A stretch of DNA of 11,517 nt from Proteobacteria bacterium UBA3413 (GTDB lineage: Bacteria; Pseudomonadota; Gammaproteobacteria; Magnimaribacterales; D2472): contig DEOR01000006.1 of the NCBI GenBank assembly GCA_002358345.1, positions 2,732 through 14,248 on the forward strand, written 5' to 3'. The notes beneath the pieces were generated by a model. That model saw only the letters and a list, made by a program, of their open reading frames with translations. It did no database searches and was not told the DNA's origin. Position numbers and translations under genes: made by a program. Below, in pieces: positions 1 through 6,899 of this stretch. Positions within the stretch are counted from its first letter, which is position 1; each line of letters opens with the position of its first letter.

Positions 1-61
1 CTATACTCCAAGGGAGATTTCCAACATAAATATTCATAAAATTCCTTTCTAATGAAAAACA

Positions 62-85
62 AAAAATGCATTGTACAGCATTTTA
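62..85 (-). terminator. Probable weak intrinsic terminator after the patatin gene
   Basis: A 7-bp inverted repeat (AAAATGC at 63-69, GCATTTT at 78-84, 8-nt loop) lies about 20 nt after the patatin stop codon. Read on the minus strand, the hairpin is followed by a T-rich stretch (TTGTTTTTC). It would end the four-gene minus-strand unit. The stem has only two G-C pairs, so it may terminate inefficiently. Nothing else is recognisable in bases 1-61. Confidence 0.45.
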
Positions 86-103
86 TTTAATAAAACTCAT
101 AAA

Positions 104-1024
104 TCAGGTATTTAAAAACTTCTTGGCTTGAGCACCAAACTCCGTCCACCAATCCATGCCCATTAAATGTATACGCTCTAAATTAACTTCTGAATTATCA
201 TCCATCCTCCTGTTCACTAGTCCAGTGGAAGAATTCACCCTGAGATAGTCCTGGCCGATTAAATCAGTTGCTATCTCATCAAACATACTAGATTCCAACA
301 TAATCCCAAGAATGTCATGCTTGAACCAACTAAGGGCGCCCCACTTAGAAGAGTGTTTGCCATTAATTTTTCGACGATTAATACCCGCTCCAATACTCAA
401 CACCTTAATTTGATTATTAGGAAAAAGTTTTTTTGCTTCTGAGTAACCAAGTAAAGACGGGTTATTAGCAACTATCCCACCATCAATCAACCAGCTACCG
501 TCATCAATTTCATAGGTTGAGTAGTAAATCGGTGCGGCGCTTGTTGCACTAGCTGCACTTAACATCTTAATTCCTGGTGTGCCATAAGAGCTTAGCAAAC
601 GAGGCTTGCGTTGCTCCACATCATAAGTAAGGACCGCTACCGGCTTGGCCGACTCCCCTAAAGATAAATCTTTAAAGTATTCATAAAGGACTTCCCGCTT
701 TCCAATGCCATCATATTTAGGCTTGGTTTGAAGAAAAGAAGCATTATCCCAGAAAGACTTAGACATGGTTTTGGTTAAATTCTCTTCAGACCAGAAAATT
801 TCTAGGTCTTTTGCATTCATTCCCAGGCCAGCAATATTTAGGGCATTGATGCCCCCAGCACTGGTGCCAATAAAAAAATCAAAGAGATCAACAATTTTTT
901 GACCAGACTCAATTTCTAAATGTTTTAAAAAAACTAAGGCGGCTATAGCCCTAACTCCTCCTCCATCAAGCGATAAGACGTATCTTGTGTTGGTCTTTGG
1001 GCTACGCCTAAAATATTTAAACAA
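104..1024 (-). CDS. Patatin-like phospholipase / acyl hydrolase
   Basis: A 306-residue protein of the patatin family, lipid acyl hydrolases with a Ser-Asp dyad. The sequence shows the glycine-rich oxyanion loop DGGGVR (residues 20-25), the nucleophile elbow GTSAGG with Ser55, and the catalytic DGG motif with Asp181 followed by ANNP. No signal peptide is visible, so it is probably cytoplasmic or peripherally membrane-bound through its basic N-terminus. Phospholipase A or lysophospholipase activity is inferred from the family; the substrate cannot be read from sequence. The start is TTG: an in-frame TGA lies just upstream (1034-1036), a GAGGG ribosome binding site sits 6 nt before the TTG, and the next in-frame Met is residue 69, beyond the active site. 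It is the last gene of a four-gene minus-strand unit, 20 nt after the nuclease stop. Confidence 0.9.
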   Translation of the reverse strand: MFKYFRRSPKTNTRYVLSLDGGGVRAIAALVFLKHLEIESGQKIVDLFDFFIGTSAGGINALNIAGLGMNAKDLEIFWSEENLTKTMSKSFWDNASFLQTKPKYDGIGKREVLYEYFKDLSLGESAKPVAVLTYDVEQRKPRLLSSYGTPGIKMLSAASATSAAPIYYSTYEIDDGSWLIDGGIVANNPSLLGYSEAKKLFPNNQIKVLSIGAGINRRKINGKHSSKWGALSWFKHDILGIMLESSMFDEIATDLIGQDYLRVNSSTGLVNRRMDDNSEVNLERIHLMGMDWWTEFGAQAKKFLNT

Positions 1025-1035
1025 GCGCTGCCCTC
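1022..1035 (-). promoter_or_regulatory. Ribosome binding site that fixes a TTG start for the patatin gene
   Basis: On the minus strand GAGGG (1035-1031) is followed by 6 nt and then TTG (1024-1022). An in-frame TGA at 1036-1034 overlaps this site, so no upstream start is possible in the frame. The ATG at 1037-1035 is out of frame and opens only a six-codon frame that ends in TAA. Confidence 0.75.
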
Positions 1036-1044
1036 ATGAATACT

Positions 1045-1836
1045 TTACTTGTTAGCTGCAAAGGAGCTAGAGAGAGCTTGACTTAGCCTGATCGCAGCTA
1101 AAGCTATTCTCTCTTGGGTGATATCAATGTGCTGCTGCATATAATCAGTTGATGCAAATTCTAGAGTATTACCTCTATATCCCACTGAATCTGACATGGC
1201 TAAATCCCTGCTCTCTTGAGCCCAAACTTCTATTTGAGAAGGCTGGGGTTGATCAAGCAGCATGGTAATTTTTTCCCTGACGCCTTGATGGAACTGATCT
1301 TTTCCCATAACGGACTCGGCATACTCAATAATCTGACCATCCCAAACCTTGTGCATATTAGATTTAGATCCATCTTCTAGTTGGAGTTGATGCCTGTTAC
1401 CGCCAAGATCCTCGGGGAACCCAACATGCATGGGTTGATGAATATCACCAACGAAGTGTCCTACAAACCACAGAGCTTCTTGCCTGGCCTTAAAGTTGCT
1501 CTTGGAATCTTTCAGCACCGCTAGCTGATCATAAAAGGCTTTAATTAAACAGCCGTTTTCAGGGCAACGTGCATCAAATGTATTTTGCTGGTTCTCTGGA
1601 AGATTAATGTAATGCCATGCACCGGTTTCTTTTCTCTCTCTTTTAATGAAATCAGCCCAGAGACAAGCCAGAGCAAACGAACCTTCGTCTGCCACCAAGG
1701 GATCAATAATCTTTTGCTCAGAAATAGACAGAAGCTCATAAGCTTCGGAGCAAACCATTTTATGAGCAGTATCCCACCATGCGCTAGCACTAAACGATAA
1801 GCTCAAAAATAAAATACATGTAAATTGTTTAATCAT
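1045..1836 (-). CDS. Secreted S1/P1-type zinc nuclease
   Basis: A 263-residue exported nuclease of the S1/P1 family, which hydrolyses single-stranded DNA/RNA and 3'-nucleotides with a tri-zinc centre. The ATG at 1836 is preferred over an upstream ATG at 1947 because it directly begins a signal peptide (residues 1-19, ending ASA). Cleavage there leaves Trp20 as the mature N-terminus, as the family requires, since that residue's amino group binds zinc. All nine expected ligands align by spacing: Trp20, His25, Asp62, His75, His127, Asp131, His137 (in HFVGDIHQPMH), His162 and Asp166 (in HKVWD). Four cysteines (29, 58, 91, 96) might form disulfides. Its start overlaps the end of the serine-hydrolase gene by 8 nt, implying translational coupling. 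A role in scavenging extracellular nucleic acid or phosphate is inference. Confidence 0.93.
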   Translation of the reverse strand: MIKQFTCILFLSLSFSASAWWDTAHKMVCSEAYELLSISEQKIIDPLVADEGSFALACLWADFIKRERKETGAWHYINLPENQQNTFDARCPENGCLIKAFYDQLAVLKDSKSNFKARQEALWFVGHFVGDIHQPMHVGFPEDLGGNRHQLQLEDGSKSNMHKVWDGQIIEYAESVMGKDQFHQGVREKITMLLDQPQPSQIEVWAQESRDLAMSDSVGYRGNTLEFASTDYMQQHIDITQERIALAAIRLSQALSSSFAANK

Positions 1837-3040
1837 CTTCTTTGAGCTCTCCAGCTGCTTTAGCAATCGCTCTAAACATTGCCACATGGGCTCGTTTAGA
1901 ATGCTCACGCTCTTGGTTAAATTTATGATTTGAAGAGGTTTTAGCAATCACGACCTGAGTTACAGGATCTACATAGATATATTGATTATAAATTCCTGCA
2001 GCTAAAAAATCATGATCTGGAGAGCCTGGAATCCACCATTGGTAGCCATAACCCCATGTATTAGAAGAATCCTTATGAACCCCGGGCTTTAGATGATCGC
2101 CGTCAATTGCATGAGAGGCTTCTACCCACGTCGCCGGGACTACCTCCTCCCCACCCCAGAATCCATTATTCAGATAGAGTAATCCAAATTTTGCATAGTC
2201 TCTAAGAGTTGCGTTCAATCCTCCCAGCGCCACTTCCATACCAGTATCATCAACCATGTAATAGGCATCATGCTCCATTCCAATTTTATTCCAGATCTTC
2301 TCTTGAAGATTTTTGGTGATTGATTGGCCTGTGACCTCTTCCAGAAGCATGGCCAGCATTTGAGTGTCAATACTCACATAATGATTATAAGTGCCGGGCT
2401 CCCTTCCGTTTTCTAAGGTCTTGGCAAAATCTCGCATCGAGGTCCCCATAGCGATCGCTCTACCAAATCTATTAATATCAGAATTGTAGTCTGCGTAATC
2501 CTCGTTGAATTCAATGCCCGAAGACATTTGTAAAATATCTTTGATGGACACTCCCTCATAGCCTGTTCCAATAAAATCTAAAAGATATTTTGATATTGGA
2601 TCATTCAAATCATCAATCCGCCCTTCGTCGTATGCAATGCCAATCAAGGCCGAGAGAAATGATTTTGCAACCGACCAAGAGATATGAGCTTGATCAGCAG
2701 AATTGCCTAGCCAATAGTTCTCATAGACCAGAGCGCCTTGATGTAAGACGACCATACCGTCGGATCTAAAATACTCTAAAGCCTCTTCAAGACTATATGT
2801 CACGTCATCTAGCTCATAAAACTCTGGAAGGTTAAAAGGTTTTGATGGAAATGAGTGCTTGTTAATTGCCGCTTGAATAGGCGTGCTTGGAAAAACCTTA
2901 TTCATGTTTAAAAAATTATAGACAATTTTCTCCTCATCATAGAGGTGAATCATTTTGTAGACTCGCAAGACCTTTGGGCCAAAGATGATCGCTGCAATGA
3001 TGATTGCAGCTAACATTGCTAAGATTATTTTTTGAATCAT
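1829..3040 (-). CDS. Membrane-anchored serine hydrolase of the beta-lactamase family
   Basis: A 403-residue protein with an N-terminal hydrophobic anchor (about residues 4-21), then a linker and a penicillin-binding/class C beta-lactamase-like domain. The SxxK motif is SVAK (Ser123, Lys126), and the second motif is Tyr-Val-Ser (221-223) in place of the classical YxN. The third motif region is WGYGYQWW (329-336) followed by AAGIYNQ (347-353), without a KTG box. This pattern is typical of esterase or amidase members such as the 6-aminohexanoate-dimer hydrolase (NylB) group rather than of true beta-lactamases, so antibiotic resistance should not be assumed. The active domain probably faces the periplasm. 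It starts 6 nt after the dehydrogenase stop with no clear Shine-Dalgarno sequence, so coupled translation is likely; its 3' end overlaps the nuclease gene. Substrate unknown. Confidence 0.9.
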   Translation of the reverse strand: MIQKIILAMLAAIIIAAIIFGPKVLRVYKMIHLYDEEKIVYNFLNMNKVFPSTPIQAAINKHSFPSKPFNLPEFYELDDVTYSLEEALEYFRSDGMVVLHQGALVYENYWLGNSADQAHISWSVAKSFLSALIGIAYDEGRIDDLNDPISKYLLDFIGTGYEGVSIKDILQMSSGIEFNEDYADYNSDINRFGRAIAMGTSMRDFAKTLENGREPGTYNHYVSIDTQMLAMLLEEVTGQSITKNLQEKIWNKIGMEHDAYYMVDDTGMEVALGGLNATLRDYAKFGLLYLNNGFWGGEEVVPATWVEASHAIDGDHLKPGVHKDSSNTWGYGYQWWIPGSPDHDFLAAGIYNQYIYVDPVTQVVIAKTSSNHKFNQEREHSKRAHVAMFRAIAKAAGELKEDD

Positions 3041-3046
3041 CAGGGT

Positions 3047-3889
3047 TTACTGAAACATAGCACGATCAAATGCTTCCAAGTACTCAGTTGAAATATCCTC
3101 AAGCTGTCTTTTATAGCCTTTGTGAGTAAAAATATAAAACTCCTTTTTATGAATGCCGGCAAAGATTGCTTCTGCTGCTTCTGCAGGAGAAATAGGGAAA
3201 GTATTTTGTGCATCTTCGGCTGCTACCTCTAACATTGCAGCAGGATCCATCTGTTCAGCCGAAGGAGCCTTCGCAGGTTCGTGTGACTCAAAGGTCGAGT
3301 TAACAATATTGGTGGTAACTTCTCCTGGACAAACGATACTCACCCCCACTGAAGATTTGCTCATTTGCAGCTCAGCTCGAAGAGAAGTCATTAAACCGCG
3401 AATAGCAAATTTAGATGCTGAGTATAGGCTAAGCATTGGGTAGGCAATGAAGCCTGAGGTAGAGCAAGTAGCAATAATATGGGACTCCAAACCAGCAGCT
3501 TTCATCCTGGGAAGAAATGCATGGATGCCATTAAAACATCCGCCGAGATTGATATTAATAAGCCAGTCATACATATCCCTGTTCACTTCGCTCAGAGCAG
3601 CCGGTCCTAGCACGCCTGCATTGTTAAAAAGAAGATGGCAGTTCTGAAAGGTTTCATAAGTTTGGCTTGCCAAATTCTCAACCTCATCAAGGCTGCTAAC
3701 ATCAGTCACTCTTGCTATGGCCTCAACGCCACAGGCTTTTACAAGAGCTAAAGTTTTGTTTAGCTCTTCTGCGTTAATATCTGCTAAAACAAGACTCATG
3801 CCAGCTTTAGCTGCATGCACTGCTATGCCTCTTCCAATACCGCTACTCGCCCCAGTAACCACGGCAACCTTATTATTAAAATCATTCAT
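3047..3889 (-). CDS. Short-chain dehydrogenase/reductase (classical SDR)
   Basis: A 280-residue cytoplasmic oxidoreductase with a Rossmann fold. The cofactor loop is TGASSGIG (12-19). Asp37 at the end of the second strand suggests NAD(H) rather than NADP(H). Asp63 contacts adenine, NNAG is at 89-92, and the catalytic set is Ser143, Tyr156 and Lys160 (YSASK), with the usual 13-residue Ser-Tyr spacing. The C-terminal segment (about 190-280) carries a substrate-binding insertion that does not identify a substrate. AAGGGG at 3903-3898, 8 nt before the ATG, is a good ribosome binding site, and this is the first gene of the four-gene unit. Co-expression with a lipase and a serine hydrolase would suit a role on an alcohol released by hydrolysis, but that is inference. 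Confidence 0.92.
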   Translation of the reverse strand: MNDFNNKVAVVTGASSGIGRGIAVHAAKAGMSLVLADINAEELNKTLALVKACGVEAIARVTDVSSLDEVENLASQTYETFQNCHLLFNNAGVLGPAALSEVNRDMYDWLININLGGCFNGIHAFLPRMKAAGLESHIIATCSTSGFIAYPMLSLYSASKFAIRGLMTSLRAELQMSKSSVGVSIVCPGEVTTNIVNSTFESHEPAKAPSAEQMDPAAMLEVAAEDAQNTFPISPAEAAEAIFAGIHKKEFYIFTHKGYKRQLEDISTEYLEAFDRAMFQ

Positions 3890-3935
3890 GTATATTTCCC
3901 CTTATCTCTTAAATGATAGCTGATGACTGATATTT

Positions 3936-3956
3936 TTTCTTGCTTGAATCAAGAAA
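3936..3956. repeat. Inverted repeat upstream of the dehydrogenase operon
   Basis: A perfect 7-bp inverted repeat, TTTCTTG (3936-3942) and CAAGAAA (3950-3956), with a 7-nt spacer, lies in the 76-bp gap between the YeiH-like gene and the dehydrogenase. On the minus strand it is followed by A residues, not a U tract, so it does not look like a terminator for the YeiH-like gene. It overlaps the expected -35 position of a possible -10 (TATCAT, minus strand, 3918-3913) and could be an operator, but this is weakly supported. Confidence 0.3.
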
Positions 3957-3965
3957 TTTTATCAT

Positions 3966-4874
3966 TTAAAAATAGGTTACTAACCAGTAAGCTGACGGGA
4001 TAACCATGAGCCAAACCAATAACGCCAGTATTAGCGGTCTGCCACTAATTGCTTTTAGCTCTTGAACTTTGAACTGTGTGCCAATGCAAAAGAGTCCCAG
4101 CATTAAAAAGCTTTGACTTGATAGTTTTAAAATATCTAAAATCTGGGCGTTAAAGTTAAAAAGAGTATTTAAGAGAATTGCCAAAATAAAAAATAAGATA
4201 AAGCGAGGAAATTTCGTGACTTCTGTTTCGCGATTAAATACCCAATTTGTAATTAAGATAAGTGGAATAATCCAAATGGTTCTCCCAAGTTTTAAGGTAG
4301 CAGCGACCTGCGCCGATTCATCACTATAGGTTAGAGCCGAACCTACAACGGAACTTGTATCATGAATTGCTAGAGCTGACCATGCACCAAATTGAAAGTT
4401 CGTCATCTCAAGATAATAGCCCATGATGGGGAAAAAAATAATCGCTAAAGCGTTTAATAAAAATACTATAGTCATAGCCACCATTAGCTCTTGAGGCTTA
4501 GCTTTAATTATTGGAGCAATTGCTGCCATCGCAGTGCCTCCACAAATTGCTGCACCGGCTGATAGCAAGAAAGCAATGCGGTGATGGATACCAAGGAGTT
4601 TCCCAAGCAGCAGGCCCATAAAAAAAGAAGAAATAACGAATAGTGAAATCCAAGGGAGATAGCTTGCACTGACACTCCATGCATAAGGCAGGCTAATAGT
4701 TGCCCCTAGGATAACAATTCCAATTTGAAGCGGAGAAGTGCCAATGGTTCGAGAGATAAATGTTTTCTCTGGCTTGATTCCTAGCGCAAAGATAATCCCA
4801 AGAAAGATTGACGCTGCAGCATTGCCTATATATAGAGCAAGGGAAAAAAATAACAAAAAAACAACGTATGTCAT
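3966..4874 (-). CDS. YeiH-family membrane protein (putative sulfate exporter family)
   Basis: A 302-residue, very hydrophobic inner-membrane protein with roughly nine or ten predicted membrane segments. It resembles E. coli YeiH (conserved hypothetical family 698, often labelled putative sulfate exporter). Family signatures visible are GAAICGGTA (107-115), followed by a PIIKA segment matching PVVKA of YeiH, and AIHDTSSVVG (169-178), matching the TVHEVAQVV region. It is somewhat shorter at the N-terminus than YeiH. The transported substrate is not established, and the neighbours (BipA upstream, dehydrogenase downstream) give no clue. An AGGT element about 9-12 nt before the ATG may serve as ribosome binding site. 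It may be read from its own promoter in the 79-bp gap after BipA or by read-through. Confidence 0.85.
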   Translation of the reverse strand: MTYVVFLLFFSLALYIGNAAASIFLGIIFALGIKPEKTFISRTIGTSPLQIGIVILGATISLPYAWSVSASYLPWISLFVISSFFMGLLLGKLLGIHHRIAFLLSAGAAICGGTAMAAIAPIIKAKPQELMVAMTIVFLLNALAIIFFPIMGYYLEMTNFQFGAWSALAIHDTSSVVGSALTYSDESAQVAATLKLGRTIWIIPLILITNWVFNRETEVTKFPRFILFFILAILLNTLFNFNAQILDILKLSSQSFLMLGLFCIGTQFKVQELKAISGRPLILALLVWLMVIPSAYWLVTYF

Positions 4875-4953
4875 TAAGAGCTACCTAGATAAAAATACTG
4901 ACTCAACTTTTATCTTATCCTATTTCAGGAATGCATCAGGCATGATTTGAGAA

Positions 4954-6738
4954 TTACCTAATAACTTTTTTTCTCAATCTAATGCTTTTAGGAGTCACTT
5001 CAACCAGCTCATCATCTTCGATAAACTCAAGAGCTTGTTCTAGAGTATGGACGATATGAGGCGTCAAAATTAAATTTTCATCAGTACCTGCCGCTCGTAT
5101 GTTAGTAAGTTGCTTGGCTTTAGTTGGATTCACAGGCAAATCATTGTCGCGTGCATGCAAGCCAACAATCTGACCCTTGTAAACATCCAAACCATGGCCA
5201 ACAAACATTCTGCCTCTATTCTGTAAATTAAAGAGGCCGTAAGCCAATGTTTTGCCAGCAGTCATGGAGTACATAACACCATTTTTACGTTTGGCAATCT
5301 CTCCTTTTTTAGCTGGACCATAGTGATCAAAGATGCTGGTCAGAATGCCACTGCCGCTGGTAAGGGTTAAAAAACTAGAACGAAAGCCGATCATGCCTCG
5401 CGAAGGCGCCATGAAGTCGAGTTTCATCCTGCCATTTTCAGTCATCACGATTGATTGTAGATCTGCTTTCCTGTTGCCCATCTCTTCCATGATGGCGCCC
5501 TGGTGCTGCTGTTCAATATCAATTACAACTATCTCAAATGGCTCATGAATTTCACCATCAACTTCACGTTGAATTACCTGAGGCTTTGAAACTGCTAGCT
5601 CATAGTTTTCTCTACGCATGGTTTCAATGAGGACTGAAAGATGGAGCTCGCCTCGCCCTGAAACCTTGAACTTATCTGCAGTTTCGCCATCTTCAACTCT
5701 TAAAGCCACATTATGAACAAGCTCTTGCTCTAAACGATCTTTGATATTTCTGGAGGTGACATACTTCCCTTCTTGGCCACAAAATGGAGAATCATTGACC
5801 TGAAAGACCATGCTCACGGTAGGCTCATCCACACTCAAAGGAGGCATGGGATTAATGTGCTCAGGATCGCAAAGGGTATCGGATATATTCAAAGCTTCAA
5901 CTCCGGTAATGCAAACAATATCACCAGCCTTCGCTTCCTCAATCTCTACTCGCTCTAAGCCATGATGGCCTAGCACCTGTAATATTTTTGCCTTTCTCTC
6001 ATTGAGATCTTTGTCTACTACTACTATCCTTTGATTGGGCCTTACTGAACCGCCCGTAATCCGACCAATTCCTATAACCCCAACATAGCTGTTGCTATCC
6101 AATGCACTAATTTGCATTCTAAATGGCGCCTTTTCATCCACATCAGGCGCAGAAACTTTATCCACGATCATGTCGAGCAAGGGGGTCATATCTTCTGCCA
6201 ACTCATCTGCTTCAAGCCCTGCAAGACCATTAAGCGCAGATGCATAAATTATATTAAAATCTAGCTGCTCATCAGAGGCGCCAAGGTTATCAAATAATTC
6301 AAAAACTTGATCTAGCACCCAATGCGGTCTTGCTTCAGGTCTGTCAACTTTGTTCACTACAAGAATAGGTTTTAACCCTAGCTCAAATGCTTTTTGGGTG
6401 ACAAACCGTGTTTGGGGCATCGGGCCATCAACAGCATCTACGAGCAATAAGACTGAGTCCACCATCGATAGAACTCGCTCAACCTCTCCTCCAAAATCAG
6501 CATGGCCTGGCGTATCAATAATGTTAATTCGGTGACCCTTCCAGTTGATAGCTGTGTTCTTTGCAAGAATTGTGATGCCTCTTTCTTTCTCCTGGTCATT
6601 TGAATCCATGATCCGGTCAGTGGTCATATTCTTGCGATCAAGAGTGCCAGATTGCTGAAGTAACCTATCGACCAATGTTGTTTTTCCATGATCTACATGG
6701 GCAATAATTGCAATATTTCTTAGTGTGTTTTTATTCAT
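4954..6738 (-). CDS. typA: Translational GTPase BipA/TypA
   Basis: A 594-residue ribosome-binding GTPase, close to the E. coli length (about 607), with EF-G-like architecture: G domain (about 1-200), beta-barrel domain II, domains III and V, and the BipA-specific C-terminal domain. G-domain motifs are all present: P-loop AHVDHGKTT (13-21), RGIT switch I (53-56), DTPGH (75-79), NKVD (129-132) and SAL (167-169). The family acts in 50S subunit assembly and stress- or cold-dependent translation. The ATG at 6738 is chosen over one at 6786 because AAGG lies 5 nt before it, the following residues (MNKNTLRNIAII) match the family N-terminus, and the longer form would begin upstream of a TATAAT -10 box. 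It is divergent from a DEAD-box helicase. Confidence 0.97.
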   Translation of the reverse strand: MNKNTLRNIAIIAHVDHGKTTLVDRLLQQSGTLDRKNMTTDRIMDSNDQEKERGITILAKNTAINWKGHRINIIDTPGHADFGGEVERVLSMVDSVLLLVDAVDGPMPQTRFVTQKAFELGLKPILVVNKVDRPEARPHWVLDQVFELFDNLGASDEQLDFNIIYASALNGLAGLEADELAEDMTPLLDMIVDKVSAPDVDEKAPFRMQISALDSNSYVGVIGIGRITGGSVRPNQRIVVVDKDLNERKAKILQVLGHHGLERVEIEEAKAGDIVCITGVEALNISDTLCDPEHINPMPPLSVDEPTVSMVFQVNDSPFCGQEGKYVTSRNIKDRLEQELVHNVALRVEDGETADKFKVSGRGELHLSVLIETMRRENYELAVSKPQVIQREVDGEIHEPFEIVVIDIEQQHQGAIMEEMGNRKADLQSIVMTENGRMKLDFMAPSRGMIGFRSSFLTLTSGSGILTSIFDHYGPAKKGEIAKRKNGVMYSMTAGKTLAYGLFNLQNRGRMFVGHGLDVYKGQIVGLHARDNDLPVNPTKAKQLTNIRAAGTDENLILTPHIVHTLEQALEFIEDDELVEVTPKSIRLRKKVIR

Positions 6739-6759
6739 GGTGACCTTAAATTGATGGGG

Positions 6760-6765
6760 ATTATA
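6760..6765 (-). promoter_or_regulatory. Likely -10 box of the typA promoter
   Basis: The minus strand reads TATAAT at 6765-6760, about 21 nt upstream of the typA ATG, giving a leader of roughly 15 nt that contains the AAGG ribosome binding site. No good -35 hexamer stands 16-18 nt upstream, so this is a -10-only call. Confidence 0.5.
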
Positions 6766-6829
6766 CGAGAAAAAGAGCAAAGGCATAGCCCAAGATGAAA
6801 GTTAATGCATATTTATATTGAATGTTTAA

Positions 6830-6856
6830 TTGACCCGGGGCATCTAAGTCTATAAC
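6830..6856 (+). promoter_or_regulatory. Candidate sigma70-type promoter of the DEAD-box helicase
   Basis: TTGACC (6830-6835) and TATAAC (6851-6856) are near-consensus -35 and -10 hexamers, but the spacer is only 15 bp, shorter than the usual 16-18. Transcription would start near 6863, leaving a leader of about 37 nt. The ribosome binding site before the ATG is poor (AAGAAA). The 161-bp region between typA and the helicase holds both divergent promoters and nothing else I can recognise. Confidence 0.4.
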
Positions 6857-6899
6857 CTGCACTCATCTGAACTCTCTCACTCGCTATTAAATAAGAAAA

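Noticed and set aside
1837..1947. N-terminal extension of the nuclease to an ATG at 1947
   Set aside because: It would bury the signal peptide 37 residues inside the protein and overlap the serine-hydrolase gene by over 100 nt; the ATG at 1836 starts the signal peptide directly.
1829..3040. Calling the SVAK protein an antibiotic-resistance beta-lactamase
   Set aside because: It lacks the YxN and KTG motifs, and its layout fits esterase or amidase members of the fold.
6739..6786. N-terminal extension of BipA to an ATG at 6786
   Set aside because: The extra 16 residues do not fit the family N-terminus and the upstream ATG precedes the TATAAT promoter box; the start at 6738 has a good ribosome binding site.
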